Shown: in pieces, positions 17,309-26,161 of the stretch
Numbering within the stretch: the first letter of the stretch is position 1
How the letters are laid out: each line of letters begins with the position of its first letter
NCBI RefSeq assembly: GCF_011516645.4
Contig: NZ_CP088285.1
Span: forward strand, 1,364,001-1,428,000
Reading direction: 5' to 3'
Origin: Bradyrhizobium septentrionale
GTDB taxonomy: Bacteria > Pseudomonadota > Alphaproteobacteria > Rhizobiales > Xanthobacteraceae
Length of the DNA: 64,000 bases
Translations under genes and position numbers: made by a program
Notes under the pieces: model-generated
Seen by the model: the letters and a program-made list of their open reading frames with translations, nothing else
What the model was told of the DNA's origin: nothing
Database searches by the model: none

Positions 17309-18258
17309 GTGCCCGGTCTCCATGCGACGTCGGAAATCTTGATTTGTTTCGGGATCAGGCCGAGCGCGAAGAACGTGTCGGCTACCTGCTGCTGATCCGC
17401 GACCACGCTGTCGGTGACCGGCTTGATGCCGTAGGACTGCCGCTTCAGCGCGACCTCAACCACCGGCACCGACAGGCCGATGCTCGGCGCCAGCTGTTCA
17501 GCAACGGCGTGGATATCGCCCTTGGCCCAGTCATCGACCTCGCTGAGCTGCGCCAGCACCAGCTCGACGATCTTCGGGTCGCTCTGCAGGAACTGCTTCG
17601 AGGCAAAGTAGAACTGATAGTTCGCGACGACGCCGGTGCCGTCGGCCAACGTGCGGGCGCCGGTCGCAGCCTCCGCCGCGGCCTGGAACGGATCCCAGAT
17701 CACCCAGGCATCGACCGCGCCGCGCTCGAACGCCGCGCGCGCATCGGCGGGCGCGAGATAGGCGACCTCGACGTCGGAATATTTCACGCCGGCTTTCTCC
17801 AGCGCCTTCACCAGCAAATAGTGGACGTTGGAGCCCTTGTTCAGCGCGACCTTCTTGCCCTTCAGCTCCGCCACCGACTTGATCGGGCTGTCCTTCGGCA
17901 CCAGGATCGCCTCGCCCTTCGGCGCCGGCGGCTCATAGGCGACATACTGGATCGGCGCCCCTGCGGCCTGCGCGAAGATCGGCGGCGCCTCGCCGGTGTT
18001 GCCGAAATCGATCGCGCCGACATTGAGCGCTTCGAGCAGCGGCGGCCCCGAAGGAAACTCGGTCCAGACGACCTTGTAGCCGACCGATTTCAGCTTCTCC
18101 TCGAGCGAGCCCTTGCTCTTCAGCAGCACCAGCTTGCCGTATTTCTGGAAGCCGATGCGGACGACCTTGTCCTGGCCGTAGGAAACGCCGACGCTGGCTG
18201 CGACGATGCCGACCGACAGCACCGCGCGGGCGATCCAGCGTCGAAATAAACGCGTCAT
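17305..18258 (-). CDS. ssuA: Sulfonate ABC transporter substrate-binding protein SsuA (copy 1)
   Basis: The 317-residue periplasmic protein has a signal peptide of about 27 residues ([20 protein letters not shown], then a cleavage site near VSYGQ). The mature part follows the SsuA pattern: [59 protein letters not shown] and [23 protein letters not shown] 18258 has GAGG 8 bases upstream. It captures sulfonates for SsuBC. It is adjacent to a second binding protein gene about 50 bases upstream. Confidence 0.93.
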   Translation of the reverse strand: MTRLFRRWIARAVLSVGIVAASVGVSYGQDKVVRIGFQKYGKLVLLKSKGSLEEKLKSVGYKVVWTEFPSGPPLLEALNVGAIDFGNTGEAPPIFAQAAGAPIQYVAYEPPAPKGEAILVPKDSPIKSVAELKGKKVALNKGSNVHYLLVKALEKAGVKYSDVEVAYLAPADARAAFERGAVDAWVIWDPFQAAAEAATGARTLADGTGVVANYQFYFASKQFLQSDPKIVELVLAQLSEVDDWAKGDIHAVAEQLAPSIGLSVPVVEVALKRQSYGIKPVTDSVVADQQQVADTFFALGLIPKQIKISDVAWRPGT

Positions 18259-18307
18259 GGGAATGACCTCTGCATTTGAATTGACCAAGGAATTGACCAA
18301 GGAGCGA

Positions 18308-19258
18308 TCAAGTCTGGGGATTGCGCCAGACGATGTCGCGGATCGCGATCTGCTTCGGGATCAGGCCGAGCTTGAAGAAGCGGTCGGCGACGCCCTGCTG
18401 GGTCACGATGATGTCGTCGGTGACAGGCCCGACCGAGAAGCCGGCCCGCCGCGCCGCGATGGTCTGGATGTCGAGCGGCACGCCGGTGACGGCAGCGAGG
18501 GATTTCGCGACCTCATCGGGATGCGCCTGCGCCCACGCCGCCGACGACGTCGTGACATCGACGATCTGCTGCAGGAGTGCGCCGTGATTTCGGGCGAAGT
18601 CGCGGTTGGCGATGTAGAACGAGTTGGTCTTGGTGATGTCGCGGGTCTTGACCAGAATGCGGCCGTTCTGCTTGGTCTCGGCGATCGCGAAATACGGATC
18701 CCAGATCGCCCAGGCGTCGATGCCGCCATTGGCAAAAGCCGGGCCGGCGTCGGGGGGCGTCAGATAGACCGGCGTGATGTCGCCATAGGTCAGCCCGGCT
18801 TTCTCCAGCGTCTGGATCACGACGTTATGCGCGCTGGATCCCTTGGTGAAGCCGACGCGCTTGCCCTTGAGATCGGCGATGCCTGTGATTGCCGAATTCT
18901 GCGGCACCAGGATGCCTGAACCATTGATGATCGGCTGGGCCGCGGCATAGACGATGGCCGCGCCCGCGGCCTGGGCGAAGATCGGCGGGGAATCGCCGAC
19001 GGCGCCGTAATCGACGCTGCCGACATTCATCGCTTCCATCATCGGCGGGCCCGAGGAGAACTCGACCCATTTCACGCTGATGCTCTGCGGCTTGAAATGA
19101 TTTTCCAGGGCTTCACGCTGGCGCGTGATAACGAGCACGCCGTTCTTCTGGTAGCCGATACGAATTTCCTTCGCGTCCGCCTGGGCCTGCGCACCCCGTG
19201 ACAGCGCGGCAGCGGCGGCTGTGACGAGCGACAGCTGGAGGAACTCACGACGCTTCAT
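18308..19258 (-). CDS. Second sulfonate ABC substrate-binding protein (SsuA paralogue)
   Basis: The protein is 316 residues. The N-terminus MKRREFLQLSLVTAAAAALS is a twin-arginine-like export signal, unlike the Sec-type signal of copy 1. The mature sequence parallels copy 1: [75 protein letters not shown], and both end in a GLIPKQI motif. ATG 19258 follows AGGAGAG. It is the first gene of the minus-strand operon. Two binding proteins for one permease suggest a wider substrate range. Confidence 0.9.
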   Translation of the reverse strand: MKRREFLQLSLVTAAAAALSRGAQAQADAKEIRIGYQKNGVLVITRQREALENHFKPQSISVKWVEFSSGPPMMEAMNVGSVDYGAVGDSPPIFAQAAGAAIVYAAAQPIINGSGILVPQNSAITGIADLKGKRVGFTKGSSAHNVVIQTLEKAGLTYGDITPVYLTPPDAGPAFANGGIDAWAIWDPYFAIAETKQNGRILVKTRDITKTNSFYIANRDFARNHGALLQQIVDVTTSSAAWAQAHPDEVAKSLAAVTGVPLDIQTIAARRAGFSVGPVTDDIIVTQQGVADRFFKLGLIPKQIAIRDIVWRNPQT

Positions 19259-19353
19259 TCCAAAACTCTCCTGACGATCAAGCGCGTTTCTCAACACGCG
19301 ATCATGCGTTGTCAGGATGATGGGGCGCGCGAATGAAGCTGTCGAGCACCGCA

Positions 19354-19391
19354 CAAAAATAGCGATGCCCGCACTTCGGTGCAGGCATCGC
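19354..19391 (-). terminator. Terminator downstream of the second flavin monooxygenase
   Basis: On the minus strand a GCGATGCC...GGGCATCGC stem with a GAAG loop (19362-19391) is followed by TATTTTTG (19354-19361). It separates the 19475-20680 gene from the sulfonate operon that begins at 19258. Confidence 0.8.
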
Positions 19392-19474
19392 GCGGGTCGT
19401 TTCTTTTAAGGCGTAGATCGCGCGTAGCGAATTATTTTCCTCACGAGATCGCGAGGTCGCTTCACAACAATCGA

Positions 19475-20680
19475 TCAGCCCGCGGCGGCAGTCTTCGGCG
19501 CGACATTGACCGCGAGTTTACCGTAGCGGTCCGAGAACGCCTGGGTGTCGATCTCCTCGAGCTGGATCGCACCACTCAACACGCCCTTCTTCCAGGCATC
19601 GTGCTCCGGATCGTGCTGGAACTCCGGCATCACTTCCTTGCCGAACAGCTCGAGCGACTCGCAGATGTGCTCATGGGTGTTCTTGCCGGCCTGGTTGAGC
19701 AGGATCACCTGGTCGATATGCGAGGCGCGGAAGCGCCGCAGCTTCTTGGCGATCGTCTCCGGCGAGCCGATCAGGCCGCCGCGCAGCGCAGCCTCCTGCG
19801 CCTCCGGATTCTCGCGCTTCCACTTGTTGTACTCGTCCCACATGTTGACGGTGCCGGGCGCCGGCCGCTGCCGGTTCAGCGCCTGGCCGTAATAGCGCAG
19901 TGCGAACTGGAAGAAGGTCGCGCCATCGGCGCGCTTGCGGGCTTCCTCGTCGGTCTCGGCGCACATGAAGAACGAGACCAGCGCCATGTTCGGATTGATC
20001 TCGTAGTCGGCAAGCTTCTTCAGCCGCTTGGTGATCGCGTTGTAATAGGCATGCACCCAGGCATGCGCCGCCTCGGCGCTGACGAACTGGAAGCCGAGCG
20101 CGCCAAATCCGTTCTGCCCGGCGCGCTCGATGGTCGGCAATTGCGAGCAGGCCATCCAGAGCGGCGGATGCGGCTTCTGCACCGGCTTCGGCACGACGTT
20201 GCGCAGCGGGATGTCGAAATATTTGCCGTGATGCTCGGTGCCGATCTTGGTGAACATTGGGAAGATCGCTGCGACAGCCTCCTCGAACACCTCGCGCTTG
20301 GTCTCCATGTCGCGGCCGAACGGCGTCAGCTCGGTGATCGAGGCGCTCTCGCCCATGCCAAACTCGCAGCGGCCGTTGGAGAGCAGGTCGAGCACCGCGA
20401 CCCGCTCGGCGACACGGGCGGGATGATTGGTGGTGAGCTGGAAGATGCCGTGGCCGAGCCGGATGTTCCTGGTGCGCTGGCTCGCGGCGGCGAGGAAGGA
20501 TTCCGGCGCCGGCGAATGCGAATATTCCTCGAGGAAATGATGCTCCACGACCCAGGCATAGTCGTAGCCGAGCCGGTCGGCGGTCTCGAGCTGCGTCAGC
20601 GCGTTCTGGTAGAGGCGGAGTTCGTCGCCGTCGTTCCAGGGGCGCGGCAGTTGCAGCTCGTAAAAGATTCCGAATTTCAT
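19475..20680 (-). CDS. LLM-class flavin-dependent monooxygenase
   Basis: The 401-residue luciferase-like enzyme has MKFGIFYELQLPRPW at the N-terminus, then YDYAWVVEHHFLEEYSHSP, HPARVAERVAVLDLLSNGR, FGMGESASITEL and PLWMACSQLPTIERAG. The EHHF and RVAERVAVLD motifs place it nearer the LuxA/alkanal monooxygenase-like branch than SsuD. It needs reduced FMN from a separate reductase, plausibly the one at 13893. A role in cleaving another organosulfur compound is inference from its neighbours. It has its own terminator and a repeated upstream motif. Confidence 0.85.
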   Translation of the reverse strand: MKFGIFYELQLPRPWNDGDELRLYQNALTQLETADRLGYDYAWVVEHHFLEEYSHSPAPESFLAAASQRTRNIRLGHGIFQLTTNHPARVAERVAVLDLLSNGRCEFGMGESASITELTPFGRDMETKREVFEEAVAAIFPMFTKIGTEHHGKYFDIPLRNVVPKPVQKPHPPLWMACSQLPTIERAGQNGFGALGFQFVSAEAAHAWVHAYYNAITKRLKKLADYEINPNMALVSFFMCAETDEEARKRADGATFFQFALRYYGQALNRQRPAPGTVNMWDEYNKWKRENPEAQEAALRGGLIGSPETIAKKLRRFRASHIDQVILLNQAGKNTHEHICESLELFGKEVMPEFQHDPEHDAWKKGVLSGAIQLEEIDTQAFSDRYGKLAVNVAPKTAAAG

Positions 20681-20702
20681 GGCCTCACTCCCAAGGTCGC
20701 GC

Positions 20703-20738
20703 TCCCGACCACTTGTTGTGGTCCCGACCGCTTGTTGT
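20703..20738 (-). promoter_or_regulatory. Tandem 17-bp direct repeats upstream of the LLM monooxygenase
   Basis: TCCCGACCACTTGTTGT (20703-20719) and TCCCGACCGCTTGTTGT (20722-20738) differ at one base and start 19 bases apart, 22-58 bases upstream of the start at 20680. They could be tandem regulator sites or a small duplication. No regulator is assigned. Confidence 0.4.
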
Positions 20739-20899
20739 TTTCGGTCAGTCTAGTGGCGGCGCGACCCAAGTCCAGCCTCGGGGGCGAAACTCCAATTCCG
20801 TGCAGCGGGAGATAGCTTGATCGGAACGCATGAATGTTTAGCTTGTGTTGCGTTGAGTCGCGGCGTTATCGGTCGCGCGCTCATTCCTCCGAAAGCCAC

Positions 20900-22009
20900 A
20901 TGACAACCTTTACGCCGCACCAGGACTCCGCGCTGAAAGCCGTCGCCGACTGGCTGAAAGCCAAGCCCGGCCAGGGTGGAACGCCGCCGGTGTTCCGGCT
21001 GTTCGGCTATGCCGGAACCGGCAAGACCACGCTCGCCCGCCACATCGCGGAAGGTGTCGATGGCGAGGTGAAATTCGCGGCCTTCACCGGCAAGGCGGCG
21101 CTGGTGATGCGCAACAAGGGCTGCGACAGCGCCTCCACGATCCATTCCCTGATCTATCGCGCCCGCGAGTCCGGGGTCGAGCAGCCGAGCTTCGAGCTGT
21201 GGGACGACGCGCCGGCCTCGAAGGCCAAGCTGATCGTGATCGACGAATGCTCGATGGTCGATGCCGAGCTCGGCCGCGATTTGATGTCGTTCGACTGCCC
21301 GCTGCTGGTGCTCGGCGATCCCGCGCAATTGCCGCCGATCCAGGGCGGCGGCTTCTTCACCGATGCCGAGCCGGACGCGATGCTGACCGAGGTGCACCGC
21401 CAGGCCCAGGACGATCCGATCGTGCGGATGTCGATGGACATCCGCGAGGGCCGCGAGCTCGAGATCGGCCGCCACGGCGAGAGCGAGGTGGTGTCGCGCA
21501 AGGAGCTCGATCCGGACCGCGTGATGCGCGCCGACCAGGTGCTGGTCGGCCGCAACAACACCCGCCGCGCCTACAACATGCGGGTGCGGCAGCGGCAGAA
21601 CATCGAGGATCCGCTCCCGGTTGCCGGCGACAAGCTGGTCTGCCTGCGCAACAACCGCAAGAAGGGCCTGTTCAACGGCGGGCTGTGGCGGGTCAAGGCA
21701 CGGGCGCAGTCGAAATCGAAGATCATCACCATGCGCGTGATGCCGGATGAAGATTTCGGCTACAAGGTCACAAAAGTCTCGGTGCGCGGCGAATGCTTCG
21801 ACGGCGGCGTCGAGGGCGTGCCGTGGGAGCAGCGCAAGCCCTATGACGAGTTCGACTACGGCTATGTGCTGACCGTGCACAAGTCGCAGGGCTCGCAATG
21901 GGACGACGTCGTGCTGTTCGACGAGAGCTTTGCGTTCCAGGATTCGCGCGCGCGGTGGCTGTATACGGGCATCACGCGGGCCGCGAAGCGGCTGAGCATT
22001 GTGGTGTGA
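20900..22009 (+). CDS. ATP-dependent RecD-like DNA helicase
   Basis: The 369-residue superfamily 1 helicase has motif I FGYAGTGKTTLA, motif Ia FAAFTGKAALVM, motif II IVIDECSMVD, motif III LVLGDPAQLPPI, motif V VLTVHKSQGSQWDDV and motif VI WLYTGITRAAKRL. The order and short length fit the compact RecD2/AAA_30 plus UvrD_C_2 group found widely in alphaproteobacteria and phages. It probably acts in repair or recombination; it is far shorter than RecD of RecBCD. ATG 20900 begins the conserved TPHQ...AL motif. It is monocistronic, followed by a palindromic repeat. Confidence 0.88.
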   Translation: MTTFTPHQDSALKAVADWLKAKPGQGGTPPVFRLFGYAGTGKTTLARHIAEGVDGEVKFAAFTGKAALVMRNKGCDSASTIHSLIYRARESGVEQPSFELWDDAPASKAKLIVIDECSMVDAELGRDLMSFDCPLLVLGDPAQLPPIQGGGFFTDAEPDAMLTEVHRQAQDDPIVRMSMDIREGRELEIGRHGESEVVSRKELDPDRVMRADQVLVGRNNTRRAYNMRVRQRQNIEDPLPVAGDKLVCLRNNRKKGLFNGGLWRVKARAQSKSKIITMRVMPDEDFGYKVTKVSVRGECFDGGVEGVPWEQRKPYDEFDYGYVLTVHKSQGSQWDDVVLFDESFAFQDSRARWLYTGITRAAKRLSIVV

Positions 22010-22021
22010 CGCCCTATCCAC

Positions 22022-22106
22022 CGTCATTGCGAGCGGAGCGAAGCAATCCATCATCCCGCTTGTCGAGACATCGATTGCTTCGTCGCTATCGCTCCTCGCA
22101 ATGACG
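22022..22106. repeat. CATTGCGAGCG-type extragenic palindrome (family C, copy 1)
   Basis: CGTCATTGCGAGCG...GAAGCAATCCA at the left pairs with GATTGCTTCGTCG...CTCGCAATGACG at the right. The second copy lies at 49937-50016 with nearly identical arms. Bases 22107-22324, up to msrA, hold nothing else I can support. Confidence 0.8.
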
Positions 22107-22324
22107 AGATGACGATTTCGCCGCGACGCAGTAGAAGTCCTCGTGGGGCGGCCGCCCTCCTAAGGTGTTGCCCGACCGGCATTTGCCTCACGAAACCGTG
22201 TGGCCGGCGGCGTAACAAAACGCGCCCTCACCCGTATTTTGAAGCGTCGGAGCAGCCCGGCCCGATTTGCGAATGCCGGCTGCCGCTCTAGACTGGCCCC
22301 CAATTGCGATCCCACGAGGAACCC

Positions 22325-23038
22325 ATGCCCAGCTCCCTCAGCCGCCTCTCGCTTTGCGCCGCCGCGATCGGCGCGCTGGCCGTCGCCGCTTTTGCCGTTG
22401 CGCCCTCGCTCGCCGCCGAGGACGCCGTGATCATCCCGCCGCCCACGGCGAGCGCGCCGGAGGCTGGCATCAAAACCGCGGTGCTCGCCGGCGGCTGCTT
22501 CTGGGGTGTGCAGGGCGTGTTCCAGCACACCGCCGGCATCGTCAGCGCGGTGTCCGGCTACTCCGGCGGCAGCAAGGCGAACGCCGACTATGAGAAGGTG
22601 TCGACCGGCACCACCGGCCACGCGGAATCGGTCGAGATCAAATACGACCCGCAGAAGATCTCCTACGGCAAGATCCTGCAGATCTTCTTCTCGGTGGTGC
22701 ACGACCCGACCCAGCTGAACCGCCAGGGCCCCGATTCCGGCACGCAATATCGCTCGGCGATCTTCACCACCAGCGACGAGCAGAAGCAGGTCGCGGACGC
22801 CTATATCGCCCAGCTCAACGCGGCCAAGGTCTACAAGAAGCCGATCGTCACCAAGGTCGGCGCGCTGGAGGCGTTCTATCCGGCGGAGGGCTACCACCAG
22901 GACTACCTGACGCTGCACCCGACCCAGCCCTATATTGCCTATAACGACATCCCGAAAGTCGAGAACCTGAAGAAGATCTTCGCGGAGAACTACATCGAGA
23001 AGCCGACGCTGGTGAGCAGCACCAAGGCCACCAACTAG
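22325..23038 (+). CDS. msrA: Exported peptide-methionine (S)-S-oxide reductase MsrA
   Basis: The 237-residue protein reduces the S epimer of methionine sulfoxide. A signal peptide (residues 1-31, ending SLAA) predicts a periplasmic location. The catalytic Cys58 is in AGGCFWGVQGVF, and the fold motifs YSGG, STGTTGHAE, VEIKYDP and EGYHQDY follow. ATG 22325 has GAGGAA seven bases upstream. It is followed 21 bases later by msrB, forming a repair pair; MsrB lacks an export signal, so the two may serve different compartments. Confidence 0.95.
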   Translation: MPSSLSRLSLCAAAIGALAVAAFAVAPSLAAEDAVIIPPPTASAPEAGIKTAVLAGGCFWGVQGVFQHTAGIVSAVSGYSGGSKANADYEKVSTGTTGHAESVEIKYDPQKISYGKILQIFFSVVHDPTQLNRQGPDSGTQYRSAIFTTSDEQKQVADAYIAQLNAAKVYKKPIVTKVGALEAFYPAEGYHQDYLTLHPTQPYIAYNDIPKVENLKKIFAENYIEKPTLVSSTKATN

Positions 23039-23059
23039 GCATCTCGCAAAGGAGGTTGA

Positions 23060-23473
<414 letters not shown>

Positions 23474-23490
23474 CGCGGCAGCCAGTACCG

Positions 23491-23579
23491 CTCGTCATGC
23501 GCGGGCTCGACCCGCGCATCCATCAAGGAATGAGTCTTTCCTCACGATGGATTGCCGGGTCAAGCCCGGCAATGACGGC
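23491..23579. repeat. Two-hairpin intergenic repeat with GTCATGCGCGGG and CGGCAATGACGG ends
   Basis: The first hairpin is TGCGCGGGCTCGACCCGCGCA; the second is TTGCCGGGTCAAGCCCGGCAA. They are joined by a segment with ATGAGTCTTTCCTCA. The outer ends CGTCAT and ATGACG complement each other, as in the other palindrome families here. Confidence 0.65.
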
Positions 23580-23625
23580 AGTGGGGTTCGGCAAATATCC
23601 CGCCCTCACGTCGAACAATTTCTCC

Positions 23626-23665
23626 ACCCCGCGCGACCAAGAACCGGTCGCGCGGGGTTTGTTTT
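23626..23665 (+). terminator. Rho-independent terminator after the msrAB operon
   Basis: ACCCCGCGCGACC and GGTCGCGCGGGGT form a perfect 13-bp stem with a 7-base loop, followed by TTGTTTT. Confidence 0.85.
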
Positions 23666-23701
23666 GGCCGCAGCGGTCTTGGCGCGCCTGAACATGAGGA
23701 A

Positions 23702-24083
23702 ATGTTGATGTCACGGATTCCAGGAAAGCTTTTGTTGGGTCTCGGCCTTGCCAGCCTGATCATGGGGAGCACGTTAAGCATGCCTGCGTTCGCCGCCGAC
23801 AAGATCTCGCTGTTCAAGGTCATCACCTCAAAGGACGAAATCGTCATCGGCCTGACCGATGCCGATCTCGCGCAGGTCGAGGGCCAGAATGCCGGCGGCA
23901 TCGCCAAGATGCTGGTCGCCAAGGGCTCGATGAGCGTCTGGCAATACGCCGTGCACAAGTCGGCCCGGCGATCTCGAACAGGCGCCGCTGCACAAGATCG
24001 GCCTGATCGCCAGCGACTCGCTGCGGGTCGAGCCCTATCCGACCCCGCTGAAGGTGCTGCCGATCGACGAAGGCAAGAAGTGA
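23702..24083 (+). pseudogene. Small exported protein of unknown function, split by a frameshift
   Basis: The frame from 23702 encodes a clear signal peptide (SRIPGKLLLGLGLASLIMGS, ending PAFAA), then DKISLFKVITSKDEIVIGLT and MLVAKGSMSVWQYAVHKSA. It then runs into Arg-rich nonsense after about base 23970. The next frame continues sensibly from there: GDLEQAPLHKIGLIASDSLR, then VEPYPTPLKVLPIDEGKK with a stop at 24081-24083. Removing one C from the CCC at about 23972-23974 restores a continuous protein of about 126 residues. This is either a recent inactivating frameshift or a sequencing error. The family is unknown to me. Confidence 0.75.
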
Positions 24084-24092
24084 CGGCGAAGC

Positions 24093-24175
24093 CGTCATCC
24101 CGGGGCAGTCCGCAGGACTGAACCCGGGATCTCGAGATTCCGGGTTCGATGCTGCGCATCGCCCCGGAATGACGA
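24093..24175. repeat. GTCATCCCGGGGC-type extragenic palindrome
   Basis: CGTCATCCCGGGGC at the left complements GCCCCGGAATGACG at the right, with internal hairpin CCCGGGATCTCGAGATTCCGGG. It is a single copy in this window, of the same general architecture as the other families. Confidence 0.6.
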
Positions 24176-24275
24176 CCGAAGTTAACGACTCGCGGGCCGG
24201 AATGTGCTTTGCTCCGAATTCGCGGGGCCGTCGGCGTCTCGCCGTGCGGCTGCCGCCTGTTCTGAGGAGGGCGCC

Positions 24276-24440
24276 ATGTCGCTCGGACTGATCCTCATCA
24301 TCCTCCTGCTGATTATCCTCCTAGGCGGCTATAGCGGCCGGATCCGCGGCTATGGCTACGGCCTCGGCCACTCCGGAATGGGCCTTTTCGGGGTGATTTT
24401 GATCGTGGTCGCGATCCTGACCTGGCTCGACAAGATATGA
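24276..24440 (+). CDS. DUF3309-family small membrane protein
   Basis: The 54-residue protein has a hydrophobic span at residues 3-17 (LGLILIILLLIILLGG), a Gly/Tyr-rich loop SGRIRGYGYGLGHSG and a second span, LFGVILIVVAILTWL. That is the DUF3309 layout seen widely in proteobacteria. ATG 24276 follows GAGGAGG. Function unknown. Confidence 0.8.
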   Translation: MSLGLILIILLLIILLGGYSGRIRGYGYGLGHSGMGLFGVILIVVAILTWLDKI

Positions 24441-24661
24441 ACCCTTTAAGGCATTGAAATAAAAGGGATTACTTGGCTCGACCGCGTGCTATGCGCGGAT
24501 TCAGCATGTGCCTTGCCGGAGCCGCTTCTGGGGTCGCATTTTTGTCAAAGAGGCCTATATTAGGGGTCGAAATGACACGTACGGCGGGCCGCCGATGGTA
24601 GGCCGCCGTCCCCAAAATCCCTTTCGCCGCATCGCGCCAAGAACACAAGAGGTCGTCGACC

Positions 24662-24958
24662 ATGCGTCCCCTGCGTCCGTTCAACTACAACACGTCTGCC
24701 GAGCTGTTTCCTGCCGCCATCCGCAAGAAGAAGCGGGCTGGTTTCGCCTATCGCCGTTTCGGCACTGCCGCCGAAGCCGTGCGCTTTGCGATGGAAGAGC
24801 TGCCGGCGGATTCGCTGAACGGCGCCTATCTGCAGGTCGAGGAAGCCCGTTTCGACCAGAACGGCATCCGCTCGCTGTATGAGAGCGAAGGCTTCCCGCT
24901 GCCGCGTCGTCCGCGCCCCGCCGCCAGCCAGACCGACGCCGACGCCGACGCCGCGTAG
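24662..24958 (+). CDS. Conserved hypothetical protein (98 residues)
   Basis: ATG 24662 has AGAGG nine bases upstream, and the gene is closed by a good terminator. The protein is basic at first (MRPLRPFNYNTSAELFPAAI, then RKKKRAGFAYRRFGTAAEAV), helical in the middle (FAMEELPADSLNGAYLQVEE), and ends in a Pro then Asp-Ala tail (TDADADAA). The middle resembles small cytoplasmic proteins conserved in Bradyrhizobium relatives. No catalytic motif or function is recognised. Confidence 0.75.
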   Translation: MRPLRPFNYNTSAELFPAAIRKKKRAGFAYRRFGTAAEAVRFAMEELPADSLNGAYLQVEEARFDQNGIRSLYESEGFPLPRRPRPAASQTDADADAA

Positions 24959-24980
24959 CCTTTCCGCTCCTCCTAAAACG

Positions 24981-25015
24981 AAAAGCCCTCGGACCGATCC
25001 GGGGGCTTTTGTTTT
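24981..25015 (+). terminator. Terminator, probably bidirectional
   Basis: AAAAGCCCTCGG and CCGGGGGCTTTT form a 12-bp stem with a T run after it (and an A run before it on the same strand). It sits between two convergent genes. Confidence 0.8.
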
Positions 25016-25031
25016 GAGGAGTAATTTATCT

Positions 25032-25080
25032 GCGCATAATCTGATCGGAAAACCGCCGCACACTTTTCCGGATTATGCGC
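25032..25080. repeat. GCGCATAATC palindromic repeat (AGCATGATC type, copy 2)
   Basis: GCGCATAATC...TCGGAAAACCG pairs with CACACTTTTCCGGATTATGCGC. It is the fuller version of the element at 2111-2155. Its right arm overlaps the end of the convergent DUF4112 gene and supplies that gene's TAA stop at 25073-25075. Confidence 0.75.
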
Positions 25081-25612
25081 GCCTCGGCTGCTTGTCGAGC
25101 CAGCGCCGCAGCATCCGCACATTGCGGATATTGGCGCGGAACATGACGTCGAACGCATCGCCCGCCACCGGCACCATGCCGATCACACCGTCGACCGCGA
25201 CATTGGCGAGCATCCGCGCCGTGATGTGCCAGGGCGCGCCCAGCAAGCGGGCCTCGCGCACCAGCCACAGCGAGATCGCAGTGGTGATGATGTCGCCGAC
25301 CACGGGGATCAGGCCGATCAGCCCGTCGATGCCGTAACGAACATTGGTGCCCGGCACGATGAAGGCGACGTCGAGCAGCTTTGCGATCATCTCCAGCCGC
25401 GCCAGCCGCTCTTCGCGCGTCAGATTGTCGAACGGGTTGGCGCTGGCGTTGCGGAAGTCGAACTGGAAACCCTCGAACTGCGGATGCAGCGTGGCGTCGG
25501 AGAATTCGCGTCCGTCCTGGTCGATGACCTTGCCGCGCGCCTGCGCCCCGCCGAAAGGCGGCCGCGATCGCGCAGCGTGGGGCATGAAAATGTCATCCTC
25601 GGGCATGGCCAT
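25073..25612 (-). CDS. DUF4112 domain protein
   Basis: The protein has about 179 residues. The C-terminal half matches DUF4112: LEMIAKLLDVAFIVPGTNVR, then YGIDGLIGLIPVVGDIITT and VDGVIGMVPVAGDAFDVMFR, a repeated G(L/M)(I/V)P(V)xGD pattern with amphipathic helices that probably associate with the membrane. Residues 1-70 are polar and less conserved. The start is uncertain among GTG 25615, ATG 25612 and ATG 25606. Function unknown. The last codons and stop come from a palindromic repeat. Confidence 0.8.
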   Translation of the reverse strand: MAMPEDDIFMPHAARSRPPFGGAQARGKVIDQDGREFSDATLHPQFEGFQFDFRNASANPFDNLTREERLARLEMIAKLLDVAFIVPGTNVRYGIDGLIGLIPVVGDIITTAISLWLVREARLLGAPWHITARMLANVAVDGVIGMVPVAGDAFDVMFRANIRNVRMLRRWLDKQPRRA

Positions 25613-25750
25613 CACATGGTAACGCAGGCAAGCGGTTCAAGTTGCGTCACATTACCACTGTGTCACGTTTGAGGCTCCGTCACGTTCACGGCCGCATCAA
25701 GCACCGCGCGCTGAAGCGGCGGCGGAAGCAGCGGTTTTCGATCGCCTTGC

Positions 25751-26161
25751 TCAGTCGACGACCTTGTTCATGGTTCTGAGTCGGTGGGCCAGCGTCCTCA
25801 TCACCTTCAGGGCAAAATGCGGCGTCTGGCTGACGAGGAAGAGAAACTGCTTTTCCGAGACCGGGACGAGCTCGACGTCGGTGAGAGCTGTAGCGGTCGC
25901 GCTCCTTGGCTCGTTGTCGATCAACGCCATTTCGCCAAAGATCGTATCGGCCGGCAGGTCCGCGACGGTCTTGTTGCCGACCTGAATGCGCACGTAGCCG
26001 CTCTTGATCACGAAGAGCTCGTTGGCTTGCTCGCCCTCGCGAAAAATGATGCCTCCGGCCCGGACCAGCCGCGTTTCGATACTGTTGCCCGTCAGAAGGC
26101 TAAAGCTTGCATCTACCACTATTGAACCCTTTCCCCGAAGCTGGACGCAGGTCTCGTACAT
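25751..26161 (-). CDS. Cyclic nucleotide-binding domain protein without a DNA-binding domain
   Basis: The 136-residue protein consists almost entirely of a Crp/cNMP-binding domain: RAGGIIFREGEQANELFVIK, YVRIQVGNKTVADLPADTIF, then GEMALIDNEPRSATATALTD, the phosphate-binding cassette. In that cassette the usual Arg-Ser/Thr-Ala is RSA, so nucleotide binding is possible. It ends soon after the domain (AHRLRTMNKVVD) with no helix-turn-helix, so it is not a classical Crp regulator. It may act as a stand-alone sensor subunit. Confidence 0.85.
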   Translation of the reverse strand: MYETCVQLRGKGSIVVDASFSLLTGNSIETRLVRAGGIIFREGEQANELFVIKSGYVRIQVGNKTVADLPADTIFGEMALIDNEPRSATATALTDVELVPVSEKQFLFLVSQTPHFALKVMRTLAHRLRTMNKVVD

